Source of the DNA: Plazaster borealis
Taxonomy: Eukaryota > Echinodermata > Asteroidea > Forcipulatida > Labidiasteridae
Length of the DNA: 64,000 nt
Direction of reading: 5' to 3'
NCBI GenBank assembly: GCA_021014325.1
Contig: CM037462.1
Coordinates: 9,406,501-9,470,500, forward strand
Part shown: one piece after another, positions 44,086 to 55,802 of the stretch
Position numbering within the stretch: the first letter of the stretch is position 1
How the letters are laid out: each line of letters begins with the position of its first letter
Notes under the pieces: model-generated
What the model saw: only the letters and a program-made list of their open reading frames with translations
Told to the model about the DNA's origin: nothing
Databases searched by the model: none
Program-made: the position numbers and the translations under genes

Positions 44086-45760
44086 TTGTGAATTGCAAAT
44101 GAATTATACATTCGTACATGTTTCTAATCTTGTAACATATCTTTAAAAGGCAATCATTTCCTTCGTCTCCTGTTCTTTCTCATATTGCCTCCATCCAAAT
44201 TAAGAGTTTGTTCTCCCATTATACCTCTTTCCCTCAAGATGTGCGTGATGTTTACGCTGCCAAGTTCCTCCCATGATATCTCTATTTTACTCTTTGACGG
44301 TAAAAGACCTTAGTTGACAGGTTTTCCCCCAGCTCTGATTCCCAGTATCATCTTGTCCCGATCGGGTATCATCTGGGATTATGTAGATGACATACATCGA
44401 CCTATTTTTAATATCACACTCGTGACATTCCCGACCTCAAAGGGAGAAAGATAGGCAAACCATGTCACTTTCCTTGTTCCCAGAGGGAAGAAACAATCTA
44501 CAACCTTGAGAGCGCGTGATATCAGAAGTGCATTTTGGAGAAAAAAAAAGTCATTTCGTATAAATAGAATGCTCAGGTCTTGTGGTCATAATCAGAAAAG
44601 AGGGCCATCTGGGTGGCTTGTCTTCGTGACGCTGATTTCTCTCAGTATATATTTTTACAGGGCTGGAATTTACTTTAAACAGTATTGCCACGGGTTTTGT
44701 CGAGTACCGGCTGAGCTGACATGTTGATTGTAGAGATGTTTTTATTTCAATTTTATAAAGCTTTGCTTCCGCAGTGGGGGCTTTCCGTTTGTCAAACTCC
44801 GAGCTCAATGTTTGTCGTAGTATGGACTGGTTCACAGTTGTTGATTTTGTTAAAGCAATGTTTTATAACAGACACAATGTTGCCACTGCGTATACTCTAG
44901 AACAGGGTTGTAATAATATTGACTTGACTGTATTCTAGTTATCACTCATGCCGATTGACAGTTTTTGTCTTCACGGTGTGTGCGCTGACCTGAGCTCCGG
45001 TTCGTAATAATTTAAAGCGACAAGACTTTCCAATACAGTCCGACTTCAGTATCTACCCTCCACAACTGCATACGTTCTACAATTTAATTAATCTGAAGCA
45101 GATCATATTCCGTGGCTTCCCATCTTTTATCGCATGGGAATTCGAAGAGGGAAAAAAGGAAAAAGAAGTCTAGTTATTTTATTCCATTGATTGTCACTCC
45201 GGATGTAGGCAGCGAGCCGCGGTCCTTTCCGAACCGAACGCCGCACGTGTGAGATTTGACGGTCAGTCAAGGCGCTCGGCCCGCCGGTAGAAATGACACT
45301 TTGTCGGACGTACACAATCATTTTTTTCTCCCGCGGGAACATTCACTGAGAAAGCCATGGATTTTTGGAAGCGATAAGTCACTCATCGACTTGAATAATG
45401 ACTTGAATATTAAAAAAAGAAAAAAAGAGCGGCAACAAAACTGTCGTTCTTGAAGCTGGGTCGTTGTCGGATGCGCAAGTCTTAAATTTCACACTAAACA
45501 GGCGCCATGCCTGAATATACATTGGTGTCGACTTTGTACGAGTGTCACTATGGAGAGTTTTTTTTTCTTTTACCAGTCACACTTCGGCATCTAAACAATG
45601 ATGTACTTCACATAAATGCGTGATTCGTCTTCACACACTCAATATTTATCGGCAACTGGTAGCCGTCGCTTTCACGTGGTGCCCGAATGAGGAGTCATTG
45701 GTACTCCGTTGGCTGCAATTACCTTTCCAATCAAGTGAGAAACTGGCATTCGTTTCTAAA
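44086..45760. other. Unique DNA, no gene seen
   Basis: A GC-richer patch at 45190-45340 has no splice-flanked frame. The rest is AT-rich. Confidence 0.4.
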
Positions 45761-46148
45761 AAGGATTGTATACGTTTTGTAATTGGAAGCCACTGTTTGT
45801 TTCAATCCTATATAGTTGTAGATATATACCATAAAACTAACCTTTGGAAATTTCATTTCAAAAGGTGGTAGCGTTTTTGAGATATTGCCGAAAATCTGGA
45901 GCGGTTATGTCCAAGCAGGAAGAATAGTCTTCAATTAGAATACACAATCTGAGAAACGTTTCTGACAGAAACGCTTCTCAGATTCAAATTTGTTGAGATA
46001 AAGACTGGTATCTTTTTCCATAACCACATTACTTAAAAATGAAATGTTTCTCAAAATGCATTATAGTATCAGAAGCTGTTGTACTTCTTACCAAGTCAGT
46101 TTTTTTGCCATTCATTTTATGAGTAATTACCAAACGTATACAGACCCT
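45761..46148 (+). mobile_element. MITE family A, copy A5
   Basis: It starts AAGGATTGTATACGTTTTG and ends CGTATACAGACCCT-TTAA. The central palindrome has the TTTC/GAAA form GAGAAACGTTTCTGACAGAA followed by ACGCTTCTC. It carries GTCAGT where most A copies have GTAAGT. The left TTAA is eroded. Confidence 0.9.
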
Positions 46149-46152
46149 TTAA

Positions 46153-47332
46153 GCTCGATGCTCATAATTTCATAATACTTATAAAACCACTAAATCGGAC
46201 AATATTTAGGGGTTCCCCCTTCTATTCTGCAAAATAATCGATTGCTGGGGCACTCGCGTTTCACACATACCGTCCAGGGAAGTGGTTGACGTTCAAGTGT
46301 GTTTACCCGGCGGAGCCCCGGCGATGAAGTGGTTGGCAGCTGCCCACTTTCCAGTTCAGCTAAGATGTTGAGGTTGGGTCTGGAAGGTCCACTCGGGTGC
46401 CACCGGGGTCGCTTGGAGCATGTTTCATCTACTCCAAACTTGTTGCCCCAAATTTCTCAAGGATTGAAAGGCCACCTGAGGAAGAAGACACGCAAAGACC
46501 TGACGTAAGAGACCTGTAAAGGTGTTGCCGCCATTATTTGTCTTGTACCTGAAATCCCCGGCACCGTATTGAATACCGACATTCACAAAGCAAAAACAAA
46601 GAACCAGACTACTTTTTTCCCCTTCCTGCCTCGGTTTAAGTTGATTTATTTTCGGGATGAAAACCATAATGGCTGTATAAGGAGATGCTGCTGCTCTTAT
46701 TTCTCGAGTTTCGTTTTCGGATACATTTGAATGTTCTTTGGGCCATGTCACACGAGGCAACTTATAGGCAACTAGTTCCAGGAAATCTCCAAGAAGCAGG
46801 CAGTTACATTTCAATTCCAACTTAATTTTCTCCTAAATTTTCACATAAATAACTCCTGTTTTACCAAAGTGTTCCTTTTGCAGGCAGAGCAGTTGGCTGC
46901 CTCCAAGTTGCCAGTGAAATGTTGCCCAAAAGTCAAGGCCCTTTACAGACCAGCTTGAACAAAAACGGCAACAAGTTAGTGATACATGCTGAAAAACATT
47001 CAAAACGTGTTCGACCAAATAATGGACATTGAGCTCACGTGAGATTAACGGTTTCTAAATTGTGAGAACAAACAATCATTTTGAACACTCTTCTCCGGCG
47101 CCTTTAGTAAAAAGGTTCAGGAAAAGGCCCGTGACGCCATCACTCATCTGACGTCATATTGAAGGAGCGCCGTTTCGTGTATAGCCGCTTTGCTCTCACC
47201 TTCGGTGCCTTATGGAGACGAAGGACAAAACAAAAAAGGGAAAACTAAAGGTCTCCATAGGGGAATTCTGAAGACTTGGGTGCTCCACAGGGAAATTTGT
47301 GTACAAAGTCTATGGGAAACTGTTAAAGGCAC
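46153..47332. other. High-complexity unique DNA
   Basis: 46260-46850 is of high complexity, with a 69-codon plus frame (46299-46508) and a 131-codon minus frame (46425-46820). Neither has a recognised domain. A palindromic TGACGTCA (47149-47156) sits in a GC-richer stretch. Possible regulatory DNA, not proven. Confidence 0.4.
47149..47156. promoter_or_regulatory. CRE-like palindrome TGACGTCA
   Basis: A perfect CREB/ATF core is preceded at about 47131 by GTGACGCCATCA, a second half-site-like sequence. No associated promoter or start is visible. Confidence 0.3.
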
Positions 47333-47336
47333 TGAA

Positions 47337-47686
47337 CACGTTTGATAATTGTCAAAGACCAGTATTCTCACTTAGTGTATCCCAACATATGCATAAAATA
47401 ACAAGCCTGTGAAAATTTGAGCTCAATTGGTCATTGAAGTTGCAAGAAAATGACGACAGGAAAAACACCCTTGTTGTACAAATGTGTGTTCTTTCAGATA
47501 GGAATAAAAGGCTTCTTGCAAGATGTCTTTTATTATTTTAGTGAGAAATTACATCTCAAAAACTACGTTACTTCAGAGGGAGTCGTTTCTCACAATGTAT
47601 ACTATCAACAGATCTCCGTTGCTCGTTACCAAGTAAGTTTTTATGCTAATATATATTTTGAGTAATTACCAAACGTTTACATTGCC
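47337..47686 (+). mobile_element. MITE family B, copy B6
   Basis: Ends AGGCACTGAACACGTTTGA and ACGTTTACATTGCC, TTAA at 47333-47336 and 47687-47690 (one terminal T lost). The central palindrome is AGGCTTCTTGCAAGATGTCT, with mismatches on one arm. GTAAGT lies near 47632. Confidence 0.9.
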
Positions 47687-47690
47687 TTAA

Positions 47691-48003
47691 AGTGCAGTGA
47701 CAAAGGGAAGAAAAAAAAAGAGCGGTTCACAGGGATGCATTTTTGAGAATGTGTGTTGCAATACCAAGCACCATCTTATGACGTCAGAGTGTTGTCAGTT
47801 AGACACACGCTGTCATCTGCGGTTTTTTGTTAACCGTCAACCTTCATTTATCGACTACAAGTTGCGCTTGCGATAGGGCTTTATCTTTGGATCGACACTT
47901 TCGGGGAAAAAATCGGATATGTTAATAGATCTAAAGAACACTGATAAAGTAACACCAGGTACTGATATGAATTTTGTTGAAAACTTCACAATTAAACACG
48001 TCT
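47691..48003. other. Spacer, no feature seen
   Basis: Unique DNA, with no frame or repeat of note. Confidence 0.4.
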
Positions 48004-48007
48004 TTAA

Positions 48008-48386
48008 AGGTGTTCTAAATGTGTTCTACATGATTGTTAGAGCTGACAAAATAGTCGCAGACAGTGTTCATGTTTTGTGTGATCAACCATATACATGAAA
48101 TAACAAACATGTGACAATTTGGGCTTAATCAATATTGTGTGAGTAAACAAAACACACGCACAATTTTCAGCATGTAAACACATTGTCCTTAATTTTGGTT
48201 GTAACAACCGAAATCAGCGTTGCGTGTTTTTAGGTGCTCAGTTACGGATTCTCGAATATGACTCCATTTCAGAGGGAAATGTTTCACAGAAAACAAATTC
48301 TAATGTGAACTTCATAATCAGTATGCTTTCAGACTAAAATTAAACACTGGTGTTTTTTATCCTAATACCAATTCTGTATAATACAT
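48008..48386 (+). mobile_element. MITE family D, copy D2
   Basis: This copy, about 379 bp, is flanked by TTAA (48004-48007 and 48387-48390). The interior TGACAAAATAGTCGCAGACA, CATGTGACAATTTGGGC and CAGAGGGAAATGTTTCACAG matches D1 and D4. The left end, AGGTGTTCTAAATGTGTTC, has diverged from the right end, CCAATTCTGTATAATACAT. Confidence 0.85.
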
Positions 48387-48390
48387 TTAA

Positions 48391-49347
48391 CTATTGCATG
48401 AGTAGTTCGTTCAAGTTCTATGTGAATGGCGGTTGATTTCACCCAGTTGTCATGGTAGCAGACCTTTTTCTCGTTCTTGGATTTCAAATGTCTTGTTACA
48501 AGAGTTCTCCTGATGAGTTGCGTTGTCCTTGGACCAGCCATTTGGCCTTCCACGTCAGAGGCGTCGAGAATTCGTTTACCCATTAAGGAACGGCAATTTG
48601 CTACGAATAGGTAGTAGCAACGACAAAATGGTCGGCACTTGAATTAAAAGACACTCTAGAATTATTTGAAGAGTGACAGTTCAGGTTGCACCTCGTAAAA
48701 TGTTTTGTTTATTCAATTTAGAAATGTATAAACATCATGTTTCGCCGGTTGACGCAAGTCAATTTGGAGCACATTCAATAATTTCCTTTCTTATATTTTA
48801 TTGAGGAAAACGTATTGTTTTTTATGTCTGGTCTTTGGTATTTTTGTGGTAGACATATTTATGTCTAAGCAAATTCTTTAGACATAACATTTGAACATTA
48901 AAAGTAAACACTGTGGAAACAGTGTTGATATTAAAGCATATACTTGTCCTCATTTTCAATACATTAGTAACAATATTTTATTGATTTTAATTCTAAGCCT
49001 TTAAGTAAAATGTGATAAAGAGGTGAACAACTTCCAATCATCTTGAGAAATCTTTCTTCAGTTCAGTTCAGTTCACTGTATTTTCCACACGCACATGCAT
49101 CTGCTGCACGTCCTGAAGTTTTCACTACTTCCAGCTCCAAAGCTGGCATACGTTTGTGTGTAACTTTAGCAAAAAACACCCATTTCAGCATTCAAATGCA
49201 TTTCTATGACAGAAACTTAGGAATCTGAAAAGACCTTACTCATTGAAATTAATGATGTAAAAGCCAAGTCCAATTTGTTTATAACTTTTCTTGCATAAAT
49301 CTCCAAAGAAAAACTAGCTCAATGCAACACCTATGGACTTCTGGTTT
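48391..49347. other. Unique DNA, unassigned frame
   Basis: A 73-codon minus-strand frame (48362-48583) has a charged, protein-like composition but is partly within D2 and is unassigned. The remainder is AT-rich. Confidence 0.35.
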
Positions 49348-49351
49348 TTAA

Positions 49352-49657
49352 GGGGACTGTCGTCATGATATAGCGGGCCAAATTGTATTGCTGCTTACTG
49401 AATTCTGCGCTTACAGCCCATAAAATCACGTGCTTTACAGAACACCGTAAGCGCAGAATGATGTGGTAAGCAGTATACCATGAAATTGTGCCTTGGCCTT
49501 TGGCTGTCCATCTGACCCAGATTCTGCATGCACACACGCACTGGCCAGCACTTCTATAATGACGACACCCTTTGTGATGTGACGGTCAACACGTGCAGTG
49601 ACAGGGTATAAAGTTCGTACAGCCACAGGCGTGCTATGATCGTGACGACAGTCCCCT
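49352..49657. mobile_element. MITE family G
   Basis: This 306-bp element has ends (A)GGGGACTGTCGTCA and TGACGACAGTCCCCT, next to TTAA at 49348-49351 and 49658-49661. An internal stem pairs CTGCTTACTGAATTCTGCGC plus TTAC with GTAAGCGCAGAAT plus GTGGTAAGCAG. The flanks and AGGGG start place it with the other TTAA elements, but its interior is unrelated. Confidence 0.87.
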
Positions 49658-49664
49658 TTAAGTG

Positions 49665-49909
49665 TTGTTTGAAGCTTTGCATGGTGTGGACAAAATAATA
49701 AGAAGTAACTAAAATAAACAGTAAACGTGCGGGTACAACCATGTGTAAAAACACTTTCCTGGGAGTGTTGTCTCTGAAAAGAAGACGAGCAGAGTAAACT
49801 GTTCGAAACGTCGAGACCCCACCGGCTCTGTTCAGAGCCAACACTCCCACAAAAGAGTTTTTACACATGGTTGTACCCGCAAGTTTTCTATTTATTTTAG
49901 TTACTTCTT
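49665..49909. mobile_element. Fold-back element with arms of about 71 bp
   Basis: The left arm (49700-49770: AAGAAGTAACTAAAATAAAC to GGGAGTGTTG) and right arm (49839-49909: CAACACTCCC to TTTATTTTAGTTACTTCTT) are inverted copies. The loop holds a smaller hairpin, CGAGCAG/CTGTTCG. The element lies between direct copies of AGTCCCCTTTAAGTG (49650 and 49910), a 15-bp repeat taken from the end of element G, so it appears to have inserted at that boundary. Confidence 0.8.
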
Positions 49910-50104
49910 AGTCCCCTTTAAGTGGAGCCAGTTTGTGTGGGCGTGGCCTACAGTGGAATTACGTCACACTTACGAGTCTTGGTCTCCTCGTGCATGCAAC
50001 CCGGCGGGCTCAAAACGAGGCTGACTCACAAAATGACGCAGGACCACGTTTTGAGGGTCGTTTACGGAGCGAGGCTGCAAACTTTCCTCGATGACTTGTT
50101 CCGT

Positions 50105-50345
50105 TAATGGCGTGTCGTGGCTAAGAACACCGGACTCAAGCTCGTGTGTTTCTGATCAGCAGAGTGTGAGTTCGAGATTGGACTTCACATGGGACCTAAA
50201 GCCGTAGGGCCCGTGTGTTGTGTATATTGCACATAAAGGCCCCGCCCGGTGTTCCTGGTTTGATTGGCTGCTTATTGCGCCACAGCACCTTGTAAACTAT
50301 TACATGGTGCTATGTAAAGGAAAAAGGTCTCATACTTCAAAAAAC
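50105..50345 (+). mobile_element. tRNA-derived SINE, related head to 24512
   Basis: AATGGCGTGTCGTGGCTAAG, CACCGGACTCAAGCTC and GTGTTTCTGATCAGCAGAGT match the SINE at 24512, with a 7-base deletion in the A-box region. The body differs, lacking the Deu-like core, and ends GCACCTTGTAAACTATTACA then TGGTGCTATGTAAAGG. That implies two SINE types with a common tRNA-like head. Confidence 0.72.
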
Positions 50346-52970
50346 GTAGCTCCACATACCTTGCAGGAAAAATACTGATTGTTGGAGCGCCATGAGCGTC
50401 ACTGAGTGGCGGATGTGAGTTCTATATAAGAAGCCACTTTTATTATTATTAATAATAAATATTTGCTTTAATCATATGTTGGGGTTTATCTGGATGCATT
50501 GATGAAGTAGGAGGTAGTTCTTATTTTTGTAGGTGTCAGTTATAATCTGTAATTTCATTTTTGTAATCGTCATTGTCTATCAATTTTTTTAGTAAAAGAT
50601 ATGAGTTTGTTTCTTTTCCTTTTAATCCTTGTCCCCGTACGTAGGAAGTGCAGATTTTAACTTCCATTTGGGGATATTAAAAATAAAATGAAATAGAAAT
50701 GAAAAACGAAGTAATATTGTATCGATATTACTTTTTTGTATAATGACGAACTCAAAACGGCAACTGCCTCATAATGCGCACGTGTACTGAAGGTTAACTC
50801 CCCGCAAAACGTCCTCTTTTCAACTCGCGTCTGTATGATATACCTAAGAACGATTGAATAAGTTACTGTAACTACGCAACCCACTTCATACAACTACCAC
50901 CGGGCTGTCAACTTGAGTCAATCCTCGTATATTATCAGCAAATTTATCGCCAGCACATTTCCAAAATAGACTCCTGTTCATAATTGTTCAACTTTAATAT
51001 ACTCCCCGCCAGGGCCTTGTGTGACCCTCACGCGGGAGACCCGGGGACCCTAATTGGCGCGGATGGGGCAAGACACGGTAGGAATGCGAAAGGCGCGTAA
51101 CCTCCGTACAGGGGAACTCGCTTGGCTAAATTAATTACGACTTCACGCTTGCTTCCACAAGTGATGGTCTTTTGGTCTTTGAATAGCTATAACTCTTCCA
51201 TTGTGGAGGCTAGCGCCTTGAATTGAGGCTACGATATCAGGTTGGGGGATATCTGAGCCGGGGCTGACTGCGCTTTTCGATCAAATCATGGCGGGGTGAT
51301 TAAATTAGACTTGTTGGTAACGCTATGCTCTTACGTATATGGGGGAACCCAAAAGGGGAAGTCGATGAAATTTCACCTGTGGGGTGACGTTTTCTAACGA
51401 GTTTGAAATACAAGAATTCCAATTACAGGTGATCAAAATAAATCAACGGTGTTTATTACTTAAAGTCGTATACCCGTACCTATAAAACATAAGATGTCCT
51501 GATCCCTGCATGGAAAGGCATGTCAGGAATACGGATTATTATGGGTACCAGACTATATTTCCCTTCTTGCCTCCATTTTGTTTTAAGGGGATGTGAATTT
51601 GCATTTCCAAGTACCGTAGTGATAAGCCCACTCGCCTCTATCATGCAGTGATCCCTGTCACATTCCCACGTGTCCAATAACTGTTTGCACCATTGCTAAT
51701 AAGCTTACAATACAATCCAGACTGTTTGTTCCACCCAGCCTCGTTTTGGTTACATTGTTTTAAACAGAAGGAAAAGAAGATGACTGCTCCATAATTAAGG
51801 TGTATAGCAAGGAAACTAAATATTCATTTTGCTGATAAGATAATTTGACAGTTTATTATGAATCAATAACTTTATAAACACACTTGAAATAAGTAATACA
51901 AAAATGGCCATTAAAAATAGCAGAACAGTATAAATCAATTCAATTTATGATGGTGTGGGTTAGGAGCCGGGACCAAAACTAAACACTTGTGTTAAGTCTA
52001 GTGGGGGGATGGAAAGTAGGACAAAACTGACGTTTCTTCGTGATGGATTCGTCGATACGATTTGAAACCGTGAATGGAATGCCACGGCCCCGCTGGACCC
52101 TTGGGTGATTGGTAAAAATTTCGCACATTCCACATTGCGCATACCGTGCACTGATAAACGCGTCGTAGGTTAAGCCAGCCGTGTGTCAAAATAGCTACTT
52201 AGGGGGTTGATTAATGAGCACGAGGTGGATGGAGATGACCGATCGCGTATTGTGTTATCACTGACAGACGCAGAGTGGCCATTTTACTTAAAGAGAGACT
52301 GGGTAACTACTTATTTCAGTCTCAAAGATGCAAATGTGTACAAAGATTTAAAAAAAGAAGAAGCATATGTACACAACTTGTTGGGTGTAATGCGTTGTTG
52401 TTCATGACTTTAATTATTTTTGTATTGATTTATTTAGACAGGGTAGCCGTATCAGTAATGCAACTGCTATCCCTAAGGGACCTGTGTACAGACAATAAAA
52501 ACTAAAATAGTAAAATAGTAAAATACAGAGTAATAAGAAAAGCCATGAATCAAAAGCAGTGTAAAACAAAAACAACATTCTTACATGGTTAGACGAAACA
52601 TTACAAAAGCAGGATGCATGCAAATTAAAACATGAACAAAACAATTAAAACTATAAACACGCACAAAGGATTACACCATCACATTGCAGTTAAGTAAACT
52701 AAAAGAGAGGCAGATATATAAGAGCTAAGATAACTTTAAAACAAGATAGAATAAACAGAAGCCAGTGACCGTCAAAACGGCAAGATACAAACTTTTAAAA
52801 TCATGAAATTGCAGTAAACGACTAAAGAGGTAAAATAGGGTAAAACAAATAGAGACAGGGGACACCCCCGCCCCACCCCCCCCCTCAAAGTACCGTTGGG
52901 CGAGGTAAAAGATTATGCAAAGTTAAAGTATGAACAATTGTCAAATAAAATAAAAAATAAATATACAGGG
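50346..52970. other. Unique DNA with a possible conserved patch
   Basis: 51000-51340 is a high-complexity, GC-richer patch with CCTAATTGGCGCG, TAAATTAATTACGACTTC and TCGATCAAATCATGG, of the type seen in developmental enhancers. There is no splice-flanked frame. 52440-52970 is A-rich. Frames of 60 to 78 codons are unassigned. Confidence 0.4.
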
Positions 52971-52973
52971 TGT

Positions 52974-53218
52974 TTTGAACAACCATGATGCACAATTTGC
53001 AGCATGTAAACACATAATTGTCCTTTGGATGTAACATTCGAAATCAGCTGTTGCATTTGTGTATGTTTTCCGATACAGTTTTCTCGACTGTGACTTCATT
53101 TCTGAGGGAAATATTTCACAGAAAACAATGGTTCTAGTATGAACTTCATAATCAGTAAGCTTTCAGACTAAAATTAAACAATGATGGTTTTTATCCTTAC
53201 CGATGCTGTATAATACCT
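52974..53218 (+). mobile_element. MITE family D, copy D3 (left-truncated)
   Basis: Matches other D copies from CACAATTTGCAGCATGTAAA through TTTCACAGAAAACAATGGTT and AATCAGTAAGCTTTCAG to the right end AATACCT. Its TTAA (53219-53222) is also the first TTAA of A6. Confidence 0.87.
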
Positions 53219-53222
53219 TTAA

Positions 53223-53610
53223 AGGGTCTGTATACGTTTGGTAATGACTCTGAACATTAATGGCAATACAAATTTATTTGGTGAGAAGTACAGCAGCTTT
53301 GGATAGTATAGTGCATTTTGAGAAATTGTTAACTTCGAAGTACTGCGATTATGGAAAAAAAATCACTTTTTATCCCAAACAATTTCAATCTGAGAAGCGT
53401 TACTGCAGTAAACGCTTCTCAGATTGTGTATTCCAATTGCAGATAGTTCTTCCTGCGTGGAAAAACCGCTCCAGGTTTTCGGCAATATCTCAAAAAACGC
53501 TACCACCTTTTGGAATGAAATTTTAACAGGTTAGTTTTGTGGTATATATCTACAACTCAATAGGATTGAAACAAACGGTTGGTTCCAATTACCAAACGTA
53601 TACAATCCCT
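53223..53610 (-). mobile_element. MITE family A, copy A6 (inverted)
   Basis: This 388-bp copy has ends AGGGTCTGTATACGTTTGG and CGTATACAATCCCT, TTAA at 53219-53222 and 53611-53614. It is the only A copy in reverse orientation. The centre is GAGAAGCGTTACTGCAGTAA plus ACGCTTCTC, a near-perfect palindrome. Confidence 0.93.
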
Positions 53611-53614
53611 TTAA

Positions 53615-53986
53615 GCTTGTCATTAAAACCAATCACGCACCACCTCTGTAGGTGTCTGATTGGAACACTCGTGCAACCCCTACTCGTTATCGATAGATCT
53701 TTATTTGTCTAAATTTTTGTAACGGGTATAGATGAGTTCGACCTTAGTTTTTTTATTAATGAGGAATGTTTTAATGAATCTATACTAATTGTTTCAGGAC
53801 TTTGCATAGGCAATAATTTTTAACACGTAATGAGATAGGTATGGGATCTTTTTTTTTAATCAGGTGTTATGTAAACCATGGGTTGAGACGGACCCGGTAT
53901 AACATGAGGGAAAAGTTATCATGGTGTGGTTTCCAATATACACAGTGTGCAATTAAAGTTAGCTGTTCGCATTTTATATTAAGGGA
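53615..53986. other. Spacer, no feature seen
   Basis: AT-rich DNA with no frame or repeat of note. Confidence 0.4.
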
Positions 53987-54110
53987 CCAGGGGTCGATTT
54001 CACAAAACTCTTCCTAACTTAGGACTAGTCCTATCGGCAATGCTAAGAGATAGCTGGTCCTAACTTCAGATAAGCCTATAGTCTTATCTCTTTGTGAAAT
54101 CGGCCACAGG
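53987..54110. mobile_element. Palindromic MITE 'M'
   Basis: About 124 bp. GGGGTCGATTTCACAAAACT with CCTAACTTAGGACTAGTCCT faces GCTGGTCCTAACTTCAGATA and TCTTTGTGAAATCGGCCAC. Nearly the whole unit is inverted repeat. No long target duplication is visible. Confidence 0.8.
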
Positions 54111-55802
54111 CTGTTTTGCCATTCCAGTCTCGCTCTGGTTGCATTGGTATGAATGGGAGGAAAATCAAAATGACTTTTCTGAATTGCCAATTTTTCTCAA
54201 TGCTACATTCATTCACATTTGCAATGATCGTCGGATCAGTGCTATAAGGTCATTAATTGCAATTTCCATCATATTCGTTATGACCAAAAGGTCATTAAAT
54301 GAAAATGCGTATAAATTTGAAGAATAAAAAAATCAAAATGTTTTACTTAGAAAATGAATATTTCTTTTTGCCAAACAAATGCTTTAAAGATCACTCTTGA
54401 TCAATAAACCCCATTTACCAGGAGCTCCAAAATATGCAAAAGCAATTTTATCAAACCCATACAAATTGCACTAATAGTCCTGATCCAGAGCAGACGTGAT
54501 GTAATTTTAAGTGAATTATGTATCAATTACCGTTGCATAGTGATGTTGTAATTGTTTTGTGGAATATTTTGATGTTACGAAATGTTTGATGTTACGAAAT
54601 GTTTGATCAATCATTATTCAGATTTGAGTGATAAATGTCTTTTGAACCCTAATCTAGCGATAGACAAGAGACCAGACCAAGGAAAAGACGGACTGATTAA
54701 ATAAAAGCAAACTGGAATGTACAAAAGCACCTGGGGGGGGGGGTAGGAGCAGTGTGATCATGCATCGAATCAGTGTCTTTGATTCTGGTGAATATTGTCA
54801 CCGCGAGGGATTCTTGAGTTGTTGGGATCGCATTAAAGTGAGATGCGAAATTTAAGAACTATTTATCACATTCCCTAAAGAAATTGTCCGTTTTGGCTGA
54901 AAAAACTGAAACATAAATTAAAATTCTTTTATTTGAGTCTTGAAGATTACGTAATAGGCCTTTATCCGATTATTGGTCAAAGCTTTCCGCATGATACGGT
55001 AACTCTTTTAGGAACAAACATGTAACCGCTCAATTTTTTACCTGAGTCTTGTTTGGTAAACAATTTCTCGCACATTGTTTAGTATTTCAGATGGTATACT
55101 TCTCATCAGAAGATTAAGCCTAGGGACTAATAAAACAAACTGTTCATATATTTCCATATCGTTAACAACCTTGTAACCATATACCTTTAAGTTCATTATT
55201 CCTAATCGAAAACACAATGCACAACCTCGGCCACTCATTCAAGTCAATATAAACCCAACTACGTTCTCTGCCGTGTATACCTCTGTAATTCTCAGATTGA
55301 AATGACAGGGTTAGTATGTTTGCATCGAGGTGACTGCCTTTACGATTGGGGGGGGGGGGTATACGACGGGACAGGGCCGCCCAGTCAATCACAACCCGAG
55401 GGGTAGGGGGAAACACGTCGTCTGTACGGTATACGTACATGAATTACACCACCCACGGGGCGCTCGCCGGAGTGTAATTCGTCCAAATGAATTCGATAAT
55501 TATTTGCAAATTAATGACATATAACTACTTATTGTCAATGTGTGATACATGGGGCGCAATGACCGCTGTAGTGGGGCGTTGGCATCCGAGCACTCTAAAT
55601 GGCAGGCAGGACGATTGGAATTAAATTGATGTGTATTTTTGTCCGCCGAGTGGTTCGTTTGTATCCATTTGTGAGGTTCAATTGAGGTCGGTGGAATTTT
55701 CGGAACATCTTGAAATAAACGGTGGTCCCCTAATGTTATCAATCAAAGAAACTTCTTCGGATGTAAACATAGAATCGTAGACTGTAAAACGGTGTGGTTT
55801 AT
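54111..55802. other. Unique DNA, no gene seen
   Basis: G-runs lie near 54733-54742 and 55350-55360. A GC-richer part at 55330-55720 has frames of 64 to 92 codons on both strands, none recognisable. Confidence 0.4.

Noticed and set aside
49770..49825. Hammerhead-ribozyme-like core in the fold-back loop (CTGA...GAAACGTC)
   Set aside because: The CUGANGA box reads CTGAAAA and no stem III can be formed, so the catalytic core is not supported.
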